Of a stretch of DNA of 64,000 nt, positions 24,101 to 35,143 are shown in pieces. Where the stretch lies: positions 20,525,614 to 20,589,613 of the forward strand of contig CM039506.1 in NCBI GenBank assembly GCA_022432975.1, written 5' to 3'. The DNA is from Begonia masoniana (lineage: Eukaryota; Streptophyta; Magnoliopsida; Cucurbitales; Begoniaceae). The translations under genes and the position numbers were made by a program. Position 1 is the stretch's first letter. Each line of letters opens with the position of its first letter. The notes under the pieces were generated by a model. That model saw only the letters and a program-made list of their open reading frames with translations. It ran no database searches and was not told where the DNA came from.

Positions 24101-26624
24101 GGTTGTAACAACAAGTCATGTGACAGTCAACCTCATTAGCTTGATACGTTCAGTTCTTTTAGAACAAATCGATTGAAGTGAAGGTTCTTTTACTTCATCA
24201 AACGCATTACTAAGTCCTAATTACGCGTCCTTGAAGCTCATTGGGCCCTCAATACACTTCGTTATCATCACTTCAAGTTAAAGCCTTGAAGGTGAAATGG
24301 ATAACTTCGGTTGTAACAACAAGTCATGTAATAGTCAACCTCATTAGCTTGATACGTTCGGTTCTTTTGAAACAAATCGATTGAAGTGAAGGCTCTTTTA
24401 CTTCATGAAACGCATTACTAAGTCCTAATTACGCGTCTATGAAGCTTATTGGGTCGACAATACACTTCATTCTCATGACTTCAAGTTAAAGCCTTGAAGG
24501 TGAAATGGATAACTTCGGTTGTAACAACAATTCATGTAACGGTCAACCTCATTAGCATTATACGTTCAATTCTTTTAGAACAAATCGATTGAAGTGAAGG
24601 TTCTTTTACTTCATCAAACACATTACTAAGTCCTAATTACGCGTCTATGAAGCTTATTGGGTTCTCAATACACTTCGTTCTCATCACTTAAAGTTAAAGC
24701 CTTGAAGGTGAAATGGATAACTTCGGTTGTAACAACAAGTCATGTAACAGTCAACCTCATTAGCTTGATACATTCAGTTCTTTTGGAACAAATCGATTGA
24801 AGTGAAGGTTCTTTTACTTCATCAAACGCATTACTAAGTCCTAATTACGCGTCTATGAAGCTTATTGGTGCCTCAATACACATCGTTCTCATCACTTTCA
24901 AGTTAAAGCCTTGAAGGTGAAATTGATAACTTCGGTTGTAACAACAAGTCATGTAACAGTTGACCTCATTAGCTTGATACGTTCAGTTCTTTTGGAACAA
25001 ATCGATTGAAGTGAAGTTTCTTTTACTTCATCAAACGCATTACTAAGTCTTAATTAGGCGTCTATGAAGCTTATTTGCTCCTCAATACACTTCGTTCTCA
25101 TCACTTCAAGTTAAAGCCTTAAAGGTGAAATGGATAACTTCGGTTTGTAACAACAAGTCATGTAACAGTCAACCTCATTAGCTTGATACGTTCCGTTCTT
25201 TTGAAACAAATCGATTGAAGTGAAGGTTCTTTTACTTCATCAAACGCATTACTAAGTCATAATTACGCGTCCATGAAGCTTATTGGGCCCTCAATACACA
25301 TCGTTCTCATCACTTCAAGTTAAAGCCTTGAAGGTGAAATGGATAACTTCGGTTTTAACAACAAGTCATGTAACAGTCGACCTCATTAGCTTGATACGTT
25401 CAGTTCTTTTGGAACAAATCGATTGAAGTGAAGGTTCTTTTACTTCATCAAACGCATTACTAAGTCTTAATTACGCGTCTAAAAAGCTTATTGGGTCCTC
25501 AATACACTTCGTTCTCATCACTTCAAGTTAATGCCTTGAAGGTGAAATGGATAACTTTTGTTGTAACAACAAGTCATGTAACAGTCAACCTCATTAGCTT
25601 GATACGTTCAGTTCATTTGGAACAAATCGATTGAAATGAAGGTTCTTTTACTTCATCAAACGCATTACTAAGTCATAATTACGCGTCCATGAAGCTTATT
25701 GGGCCCTCAATACACATCGTTCTCATCACTTCAAGTTAAAGCCTTGAAGGTGAAATGGATAACTTCGGTTGTAACAACAAGTCATGTGACAGTCAATCTC
25801 ATTAGCTTGATACAATCAGTTCTTTTAGAACAAATCAATTGAAGAGAAGGTTCTTTTACTTCATCAAACGCATTACTAAGTCCTAATTACTCGTCCTTGA
25901 AGCTTATTGGGCCCTCAATACACTTCGTTATCATCACTTCAAGTTAAAGCCTTGAAGGTGAAATGGATAACTTCGGTTGTAACAACAAGTCATGTAACAG
26001 TCAACCTCATTAGCTTGATACGTTCCGTTCTTTTGAAACAAATCGATTGAAGTGAAGGTTCTTTTACTTCATCAAACGCATTACTAAGTCCTAATTACGC
26101 GTCTATGAAGCATATTGGGTCCTCAACACACTTCTTCTCATGACTTCAAGTTAAAGCCTTGAAGGTGAAATGGATAACTTCGGTTGTAACCTTAAGTCAT
26201 GTAACAGTCAACCTCATTAGCTTGATACGTTCAGTTCTTTTGGAACAAATCAATTGAAGTGAAGGTTCTTTTACTTCATTAAACGCATTACTAAGTCCTA
26301 ATTACGCGTCTATGAAGCTTATTGTGTCCTCAATACACTTCGTTCTCATCACTTCAAGTTAAAGCTTTGAAGGTGAAATGGATAACTTCGGTTGTAACAA
26401 GTCATGTAAAAGTCAACCTCATTAGCTTGATACGTTCAGTTCTTTTGGAACAAATAGATTGAAGTTAATGTTCTTTTACTTCATCAAACGCATTACTAAG
26501 TCCTAATTACGCGTCTATGAAGCTTATTGGGTCCTCAATACACTTCGTTCTCATCATTTTAAGTTAAAGCCTTGAAGGTGAAATGGATAACTTCGGTTGT
26601 AACAGCAAGTCATGTAACAATCGA
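15133..26624 (-). repeat. Satellite array II (207-bp monomer, about 55 copies, inverted)
   Basis: AAGTCATGTA recurs at 15201, 15408, 15615, 15822, 16029 and 16236, an exact 207-bp step. Orientation is opposite to arrays I and III. About 15200-17350 is nearly uniform; 17500-20900 carries many one-base indels; 21300-26600 holds substitution variants and higher-order duplications. The monomer contains dyads, including TCACTTCAAG facing CTTGAAGGTGA across a 7-nt loop. Short open frames inside it are by-products. Confidence 0.98.
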
Positions 26625-28745
26625 TGTAACAACCCCAAGGGGATTGCCACATAATTCATAACTCAACCTCTTAATCATCTTATTCTTACCTTCTGTACCT
26701 TGATCACTATTAGTATCATCATTATTATTACCCCATTTTTTTTTCCTAAACATTTCTCTTAAACTGCATCTGCCGATAGAGTAGTAAACTCGCATCGACT
26801 GATGGTCACGTGCCCACCACGCGACACCCGTTTTCCCCATCCAGCAGATGTCATCTACCGATCACTAGACGACAAGCAACATTACTGTCAAGCATTGAAC
26901 TCACTTCTGCCGATGACTTTTGACAATAAACATTATATAATTGCTTGCTCTTGCCGATCGCTAAACGACAAGCATTGAGCTCGCTCCTACCGATGACTAT
27001 TTGACAATAAACATCACACAAACTCTTGCTCCTGCCGATCGGTAAAGGACAAGAATTGAGCTCGCTCCTACCGATGACTATTTGACAATAAACATTACAT
27101 AAACTCTTGCTCTTGCCGATCGCTAAACGACAAGCATTGAGCTCGCTCCTGCAGATGACCTTTCGACAAGATAACATTTACATCACCTGGTGGCCCAAAT
27201 GCACTACATCTACCGATAGGCATTGTGCAACACGCGTGGTCTTTTAATGCATCTTCCGATAGAGGATGTCTATCGGTGGGTGCGATTTTAGACACATTCC
27301 GATAGGGGACACCTACCGATGAATGCAAATACATACAAACTCCTAACTTCATTAACTCTTCACTCTTATGAATAAAAGACAGAGACTCATCCAGAACTCT
27401 CATAGCGGAAGACTTAGTTAAATAACACGTTCTACATCCTTGTAACATTCTCAGACTCAGTAATTAAACCAGACAACCTCAAAACTCAACATTTTAAAAC
27501 AATCCTACCCTACATATTCTTTGTTTCATAGTCATTGATCATGTTCATCATTCATTATCATTGATCATATTCTTTGTTTAAGTTGTGTGGATCAAGAGAG
27601 GATTTGTGCCGGTAAAGAGGGTTCGATAGTGAGTTTGATCTTGTTCCCTACTGCGGGTCGTATTCATATGTCCTTCTTTGGACTGTGGCATACGCCGAAC
27701 CGCCCCCAACCCTCACTTAATCCACGTTGCATAAATCTTATATATATACATATATACATACATATCTCGTTCATGAAAAAGATGCGTTAAAATATTTTCT
27801 TATGCTTGAGAAACATTCATGATGCATGAACATGAGAACTCTTAACTCATCCAACTATGACGAGGATCATACCAGAGAAGACAACTTCACATTCACTAGC
27901 AAGTCATCAAATAGTATAACTCGCAACATACATAAATCCTTCAAGTGCAGACAAGCTCATTATCATAAGGTAGACATTAGACATATCAACCTAGTACACC
28001 CACGATGTAGGGCTCTATTAGCCGGAAATCTCAATACATTCACTTACCTAGTCTCCTTAGCAATCTGAACCTCTTCTCTCCAACTTCATCACCTAAAACA
28101 TGTGCATTACCGTAGTTAAATCAAAATCCTAAAACTCTACTCATAAATCATCCTAGGATCTATTAGCTAAAGTCATTCCCGAATCCTTGGTTTGATATAC
28201 TGTGCAGAATCTAAAATCCAAAATAAAACAAACAAGTTCTACTATCGATTAAATCTGAGTTGGTTACTTAAAATGTCCAGAATCGATTCGGGTTGACATT
28301 ACTACTCTCGGATTCTAAAATGTTCTTATACTACTCGGCCATTGATAAAATCCGAGTTCAAATGCCGAGCTGAAAACAGAGCTCCAAACACTAACAGATA
28401 CTACATTGTCCATTTCATACCTCGGGTGCGGAGTAGTCGAGTAGTGGCAGAGAAACCGATCGTCGAAGAGGGTATGCCGGAAGAAGAGAGCAAGAGCTTT
28501 GGAGAGAAGAAATCGCCGAAAAGGAAGGTGTCGGCTACAGTGGTTCAAGTGAGGTTTAAAACATTTCCTTTTTCTTTATATATCGTTCATCACTCTCCTT
28601 TATTACAACTTTGCCTACTCAACCTAGTTTAAATCCACATTAAATTAATTAAGCTTGGCATAAAATCCTAAACTGCGAAGATTAAATATTTATGACCGTT
28701 AATATAGTTAGGAAAATCACCTGGCTGTTTTTCTCGGGTGTTACA
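26625..28745 (-). repeat. 3' LTR of the complete family A element
   Basis: 2121 bp, against 2623 bp for the 5' LTR. The difference is about 330 bp deleted near 27510 (removing acceptor 2 and part of the 26-bp repeat) and two fewer 81-bp subrepeats (three units: CGATCG at 26955, 27036 and 27117). TATA is at 28574-28582, donor 1 at 28421/28420. Confidence 0.93.
28048..28092 (-). other. Predicted LTR leader mini-exon, 3' LTR of complete element
   Basis: 45 nt between TTTTAG/GTG (sense) and CTAG/GTAAGT. The partner acceptor 2 has been deleted from this LTR. Confidence 0.45.
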
Positions 28746-28758
28746 CCCACCCCTCTTT
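28746..28758 (-). other. Polypurine tract of the complete family A element
   Basis: On the minus strand AAAGAGGGGTGGG directly before the 3' LTR TGTAACA. This is the expected plus-strand primer site. Confidence 0.85.
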
Positions 28759-28789
28759 AAACAAAATTTTCGTCCCCGAAAATTGATCA

Positions 28790-29200
28790 AACGAACAACT
28801 CTGATACTTGTCTAACATGTCCTGTCGTCGCTACCACGTGGCTTCTTCAATGCCATGATTCTTCCATAAAACCTTAACCAACGGAATCTCTTTATTCCTC
28901 AGAGTCTTAACTGCGGATTCCAATATCTGTACTGGCTTCTCTTCATATGTTAGTGTCGGCTCAATCTCAAAATCCACTGGTTTAACAACTTGCGTAGGGT
29001 CCTCGTATACATTTTCTTAACATTGACACATGAAAGACATTATGAACTTTATCCAATGATGGAGGCAGCTGCAGTCTGTAAGCTGTACTACCGATTCTAG
29101 CCAAGACAGGGAATGGTCTAATAAATCGTGGATTAAGCTTTCCCCTTCTGCCAAATCTTAGTACTCCTTTAAATGGTGAAACCTTCAGGAAAACCTCATC
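28790..29200 (-). pseudogene. Integrase C-terminal and chromodomain-like tail, family A
   Basis: The minus strand encodes the GPY/F-like region (RFGRRGKLNPRFIRPFPV, then HNVFHVSMLRKC) and, after a one-base frameshift near 29000-29016, a tail with YEEKPVQIL and VLWKNHGIEEATW. That tail is the chromodomain-like module typical of Tekay/Del elements, thought to steer integration toward marked chromatin. A TAG at 28831-28833 follows EEATW, where relatives carry Glu. Both defects would separate the tail from the integrase. Confidence 0.8.
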
Positions 29201-30045
29201 TCCAACAGCAAATTCAAGATCTCTCCTCCTTGGTCTGCATAACTTTTTTGTCGGCTTTGTGCAGTAATCATTCTCCTTTTAATATTGGCAATCTTGTCTG
29301 ACATCTGCTGCAACATCTCGGGACCTAGGAGTTTTGCTTCACCGACCTCATCCCAATACAGAGGTGACCTACACTTCCTGCCATACAGTGCCTCATAAGG
29401 TGCCATGCCAATGGTGGACTGGGAGTTGTTGTTGTAGGAGAACTCAACCAGAGGTAAGTATCGACTCCAGGATGACTGGAAATCTAGAACACACGCCCTC
29501 AGCATGTCTTCAAGTATCTGAATAGTCCTTTCAGATTGACCATATGTCTGTGGGTGGAAGGCAGTACTGAAGGTTAACTTTGTACCTAATGCGCCTTGCA
29601 AACTTTTCCAAAATCGGGAGGTGAACCTGGGGTCACGATCGGATACAATAGATACAGGGATTCAATGCAACCTAATAACTTCTTGTACATAAAGATTAGC
29701 CAGCTGGTCCATCGAGTAGGTTGTCCTTACTGGTAAGAAATGGGCTGATTTCGTCAATCTATCAATCACAACCCAAATACTATCATGTCCTTTAATTGTC
29801 TTAGGTAATCCTACAACGAAATCCATAGCTATGTGTTCCCACTTCCACTCGGGAATAGGTAAAGGCTGAAGGGTACCCTCTGGATGTTGGTGCTCGGCTT
29901 TAACCTGTTGGCAAACCAAACATGACTCTACATACCTAGCGACATCTCTCTTTAAGTTTGGCCACCAATAGGGTAACTTCAGGTCTCGATACATCTTGGT
30001 GCTGCCAGGATGTACAGAAAAGGGGGACGAGTGCGCCTCAGCCAA
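29185..30045 (-). pseudogene. Integrase zinc-binding and catalytic core, family A
   Basis: An HHCC zinc-binding module is visible at the start (H-x6-H, then CLVC). It is followed by the D,D,E core: first Asp in IAMDFVVGLP, second in a VSDRDPRF stretch, Glu in QSERTIQ. The frame is cut by TGA at 29662-29664 between the first two catalytic residues and resumes at once in the same sense. It inserts the cDNA copy in related elements. Here it cannot make a full protein. Confidence 0.9.
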
Positions 30046-30098
30046 GATTATCTTACGTAATTCTTCATCATTAGGGACGTACCATCTATTTCTAAACC

Positions 30099-30584
30099 TC
30101 AGAATCCCATCCTTGGAAAGACTAAACTCGGAGGTGGTGTCCTTCGCCTGGTTGACACCGTGGGTTGCATTGTTGTTGACATTCTGCTTAAAGCATCGGC
30201 TACAGCATTAGCCTTGCCCGGATGATACTTGATTTCAAAGTCGTAATCCTTAAAAAATTTCAACCAACGCCTCTGCCCCATGTTCAATTCCTTTTGTGTA
30301 AAGAGGTACTACAGACTTTTATGGTCAGAAAACACCTCGCACTGTTGCCCATACAAATAGTGTCTCCATATTTTCAAGGCAAAAACAACAGCGGCTAGTT
30401 CTAAATCATGGGTGGGATAGTTTTGTTCATAACTCTTTAACTGCCTAGAGGCATACTCTATAACTTTACCCTCTTGCATCAAAACACATCCCACACCAAC
30501 TTTAGATGCATCACAATATACGCTAAATTTTCCTTCTTCGGTTGGAAGGGTCAAAACAGGGGCTGTTGTTAACTTCATCTTCAA
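30099..30584 (-). pseudogene. RNase H region and linker, family A
   Basis: Begins directly after TAG 30588-30590. It contains [10 protein letters not shown] (first catalytic Asp), the [17 protein letters not shown] helix, the FSDHKSL segment and the linker [16 protein letters not shown] stop near 30309 and a re-entry at 30287 split the domain from the linker. Degrades the RNA strand during reverse transcription in intact relatives. Confidence 0.9.
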
Positions 30585-30587
30585 TGT

Positions 30588-31360
30588 CTAGAAGCTATCC
30601 TCACAAGCTTCGGTCCAAAAATACTTATTGTCCTTCAGGGGCTTAGCTATCATAGAAAATCCTTTGATGAACTTTCTGTAATAGCCTGCCAATCCAAGGA
30701 AATTGCGGACTTCACTGGCGTTCTTTGGTTGTGGCAAATCCTTTACTGCCTGAATTTTGGTCGGGTCCACCGATATGCCATTAGCAGAAACTACATGGCC
30801 AAGAAAATTAACCTTGTCTAACCAAAATTCACACTTGGACAATTTGGCATAGAGCTGGTGCTCCTTCAATGTTGTCAAAACTACTCTTAAATGCTCTGCA
30901 TGGTCAGCTTCAGTCCGTGAGTATATCAAGATATCATCTATGAATACAATGACAAACTTGTCCAAATACTCACGAAACACTCGATTCATCAAATCCATAA
31001 AGGCTGCAGGTGCATTGGTCAGTCCAAACGACATGACCAAGAATTCATAGTGTCCATAACGGGTTATGAAGGCTGTCTTTGGTATATCTCCTTCTTTAAA
31101 CTTCAGTTGGTAATAGCCCGAACGTAAATCCAATTTTGAAAACACCTTAGCTCCTTGCAATTGGTCAAACAAATCGTCAATCCGAGGTAAGGGGTACTTA
31201 TTCTTAATTGTCAACTTATTTAGCTCCCTATAGTCTATGCACATTCTGAGGGAACCATCCTTCTTCTTAACGAATAAGACAGGTGCACCGCAAGGAGAGC
31301 TACTAGGGCGTATAAATCCCTTATCAACTAATTCCTGTAATTAGACTTTTAATTCCTTTA
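30588..31360 (-). pseudogene. Reverse transcriptase, family A
   Basis: Most RT motifs are present: [39 protein letters not shown], and the active-site box [10 protein letters not shown] near 30930. A TAA at 31341-31343 (CAA in copy 1) lies upstream of the main frame. A small in-frame loss removes residues near the C-terminus, and TAG at 30588-30590 (CAG in copy 1) separates RT from RNase H. Confidence 0.92.
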
Positions 31361-32346
31361 ACTCAATAGGTGCCATGCAGGTATGGATTCTTAGATACAG
31401 GTGATGCTTCGGGATAGGTATCAATCACAAACTCTATTTCTCTATCAGGTGGTAATCCAGGCAAATCATCCAAGAATGCCTTAGGGAACTCTCTGACTAT
31501 GGGGATGTCTTGTAACTCTATTTTATTCTTCTCCCGAACATCTATTATGGTAGCTAAGTAACTCTCACAACCATTTTTCAATAACCGATAAACTTCTAGT
31601 GAGGATATGATTGGTATTTTGCTTATCTTAGGAATAGCTTGGAAGGAATAATGATCACCATTTGGGGGTCGAAAATCAACCATCCCAGATCTACAACTTA
31701 TTGTGGCATAATGCCTAAATAACCAATCCATTCCTAATATCACCTCATACCCTTTCATGTCAATTACAATCAGTTCTACATATAGTTTCTTACTTCCTAA
31801 GGACACAACATCACCTTTAACAATCTGTTCAGAATGTAGGGACTTCCCTGATGGTAACATAACGCTAAATGACTTTTTGGCTGGTAGGAGTTCTAAGTTG
31901 TGATTGCATACAAACAAGGTTGATATAAACGAGTGTGTGGCTCCCGTGTCTGTAAGTGTGTAAGCAGCAAAACCACAGATCATAATGGTACCTGTTATGA
32001 TTGTATGCTGCACGGCTTCCTCATCCTCCATCATTGCATAGACTTTAGGTGCTACCCTTGTACGGTTCAGATCTGGCGGCATGGGGCAGTCTCTGACTAT
32101 ATGTCCAACCTTATCACATCTGAAACAGCGGCCAGAACGCAACTTGCATTCGCCGGGGTGGTTCTTCGGACAGGTGGGGCATAAGGGTGCCAGAGGCCTC
32201 TTTCCTCTTCCTTGGTCATCATTCTGGTTGAGGGGTCTCTTTATTCCTTGTTGTTGTTGTGGTCCCCTGTTCTGTTGCGGCTGCCAACCTTTGTTCTGAC
32301 GTGGTGGCGGCTGAGTGCCCTTCGTGAGTTTCCTTGGCTGCTCACG
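31361..32346 (-). pseudogene. Gag zinc knuckle and aspartic protease, family A
   Basis: Contains the CCHC knuckle ([14 protein letters not shown], near 32100-32140) and the protease site [11 protein letters not shown] near 31950, with the flap-side sequence EVILGMDWL. The main frame is open from 32142 to 31363 and then loses the RT frame. In Ty3/gypsy elements the protease matures the polyprotein. Confidence 0.9.
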
Positions 32347-33035
32347 CTATGCATATACTATCGCTTCTGCCTCTTCAAGCTCCAAGGCCTTAGCTGTGAC
32401 CTCGGTATACGTCACGTTGTAGACACCAGCAGTTTTCACTTTCATATACAAGCTTGGCTTCAGTCCTTGAACAAACTGATAGATCTTATCCTCCTCGTCT
32501 TCCACCAAACGAGTTTCAAACCGTGATAAGGCCTCAAATCTACATATGTAATCCGTCACTGAACCAGTCTGTCGAAGGTTCATAAACTCCTTCTTCTTAT
32601 TGGCCCGAACAGTTCGGTTGAAATACTTGTCAAAGAAGGCCGTTTTGAACCTTCCCCAGGTCATAGCTTCCGCGTCAGTCGTGCTCTGGACCGAGTTCCA
32701 CCAATGCCTCGCATCCAGTTCCAAGTGATAGACAACACATGTGACTTTATCTCCTTCTTCCACCTTTGTATACTTGAACATGTCCTCCATCTTTTGAATC
32801 CACTCCTCAGCATAAATTGGATCTGAAACTTGACCATTGAAAGTCGGGGAAAACGCTCATCCCCATGTTCCCGGGCAATATTCGTACTCGAATTCCCTTG
32901 TTCTTCCCTGGCTGTCATGAGCTGCTCAACTTGGCGGGATTGGCAAATAACTAGCTCAGTCAGCTGAGCAATGGTGTGACTATCCACATTGTCATCTCTC
33001 TGTTGACCCCTCACCATCTTGGGATTCCTAGACAA
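32347..33035 (-). pseudogene. Gag N-terminal and core, family A
   Basis: The likely start is Met at 33035 (MSRNPKMVRGQQRDD), 129 bases inside the PBS. The frame shifts at about 32800 after RFPRLSMVKFQ. The core continues in another frame (LELDARHWWNSVQ, FKTAFFDKYF, YICRFEALSRF) and ends at TAG 32347-32349, where the other copies have CAG. Gag forms the virus-like particle in intact relatives. Confidence 0.9.
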
Positions 33036-33163
33036 TTAGTCATAAACACATCTTAACTTAATGACATTGCTAGAATCATAAACACTTACAGTTGTTGGAG
33101 AGTACTCAAGTGACAGTCAGTGCTGGAAGGCAGTCTGCAGAATCGATTTTAGAACCTGGTTTC

Positions 33164-33175
33164 GCTCTGATACCA
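33164..33175 (-). other. Primer binding site, initiator Met-tRNA type
   Basis: Minus strand TGGTATCAGAGC, complementary to the 3' end of plant initiator tRNA-Met, four bases inside the 5' LTR end. Confidence 0.92.
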
Positions 33176-33429
33176 TAATTGTAACAACCCCAAGGGGATT
33201 GCCACATAATTCATAACTCAACCTCTTAATCATCTTATTCTTACCTTCTGTACCTTGATCACTATTAGTATCATCATTATTATTACCCCATTTTTTTTTT
33301 CATAAACATATCTCTTAAACTGCATCTGCCGATAGAGTAGTAAACTCGCATCGACTGATGGTCACGTGCCCACCACGCGACACCCGTTTTCCCCATCCAG
33401 TAGAGGTCATCTACCGATCACTAGACGAC

Positions 33430-33895
33430 AAGCAACATTACTGTCAAGCATTGAACTCGCTTCTGCCGATGACTTTTGACAGTAAACATTACATAATCGC
33501 TTGCTCCTGCCGATCGCTAAACGACAAGCATTGAGCTCGCTCCTACCGATGACTATTTGACAATAAACATCACACAAACTCTTGCTCCTGCCGATCGCTA
33601 AACGACAAGCATTGAGCTCGCTCCTACCGATGACTATTTGACAATAAACATTACATAAACTCTTGCTCCTGCCGATCGCTAAACGACAAGCATTGAGCTC
33701 GCTCCTACCGATGACTATTTGACAATAAACATTACATAAACTCTTGCTCTTGCCGATCGCTAAACGACAAGCATTGAGCTCGCTCCTACCGATGACTATT
33801 TGACAATAAACATTACATAAACTCTTGCTCCTGCCGATCGCTAAACGACAAGCATTGAGCTCGCTCCTGCCGATGACCTTTCGACAAGATAACAT
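33430..33895 (-). repeat. 81-bp tandem subrepeat in family A LTR, five units
   Basis: CGATCG words at 33511, 33592, 33673, 33754 and 33835 give an exact 81-bp period. Each unit holds two copies of an ATCGG(T/C)AGGAGC word. As 81 is divisible by three, the frame stays open over 162 codons as a 27-residue repeat; the 3' LTR has only three units. Confidence 0.95.
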
Positions 33896-34387
33896 TTACA
33901 TCACCCGGTGGCCCAAATGCACTACATCTACCGATAGGCATGTGCAACACGCGTGCTCTTTTAATGCATCTTCCGATAGAGGATGTCTATCGGTGGGTGC
34001 GATTTTAGACACATTCCGATAGGGGACACCTACCGATGAATGCAAATACATACAAACTCCTAACTTCATTAACTCTTCACTCTTATGAATAAAAGACAGA
34101 GACTCATCCAGAACTCTCATAGCGGAAGACTTAGTTAAATAACACGTTCTACATCCTTGTAACATTCTCAGACTCAGTAATTAAACCAGACAACCTCAAA
34201 ACTCAACATTTTAAAACAATCCTACCCTACATAGACTTTCATTTTTAAAATCATACTGACAATGTTCAAACATTAACCAGGGAGTGAAATCGCCTCTCCA
34301 GTCCTGCACTGTCATTTTGAGCATCCTCCAGCAACCAAGCTTAGACATTCTCATTAACCTTGAGTTCCTCGCCTGAAAACTCGTCAC

Positions 34388-35098
34388 CTACATCATAAGG
34401 TTTAAACTATAAGCTAATGCTTAGTAAGGAATGCAACACTAACATGGATGCATGAATGTATAATTTGGGAAAATCACATGCTCATAAGTCTTTTCTTGTT
34501 CATGTCTTTGCTCGTAATCATCATTCATAGTCATGGATCATGTTCATCATTCATAGTCATTGATCATGTTCATCATTCATAGTCATTGATCATGTTCATC
34601 ATTCATTGTCATTGATCATATTCTTTGTTTAAGTTGTGTGGATCAAGAGAGGATTTGTGCCGGTAAAGGGGGTTCGATAGTGAGTTTGATCTTGTTCCCT
34701 ACTGCGGGTCGTATTCATATGTCCTTCTTTGGACTGTGGCATACGCCGAACCGCCCCCAACCCTCACTTAATCCACGTTGCATAAATCTTATATATATAC
34801 ATATATACATACATATCTCGTTCATGAAAAAGATGCGTTAAAACATTTTCTTATGCTTGAGAAACATTCATGATGCATGAACATGAGAACTCTTAACTCA
34901 TCCAACTATGACGAGGATCATACCATAGCAGACAACTTCACATTCACTAGCAGGTCATCAAATAGTATAACTCGCAACATACATAAATCCTTCAAGTGCA
35001 GACAAGCTCATTATCATAAGGTAAACATTAGACATATTAACCTAGTACACCAACGATGTAGGGCTCTATTAGCCGAAAATCTCAATACATTCACTTAC
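34388..35098 (-). other. Putative leader intron 2, 5' LTR of complete element
   Basis: Minus strand GTAAGT (from 35098) to TGATGTAG (ending 34388). It corresponds to 433-1144 of copy 1, and the acceptor-side complementary block is kept. Confidence 0.4.
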
Positions 35099-35143
35099 CT
35101 GGTCTCCTTAGCAATCTGAACCTCTTCTCTCCAATTTCATCAC
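35099..35143 (-). other. Predicted LTR leader mini-exon, 5' LTR of complete element
   Basis: 45 nt between TTTTAG/GTG and CCAG/GTAAGT on the minus strand, identical in layout to the other family A copies. Confidence 0.5.

Noticed and set aside
33164..33175. tRNA gene
   Set aside because: Only the 12-nt primer binding site complement is present here and at 52838; no cloverleaf. I saw no tRNA or rRNA gene in the window.
33407..33895. 162-codon repeat protein
   Set aside because: Arises because the 81-bp LTR repeat is divisible by three; the frame is lost in the sister LTR.
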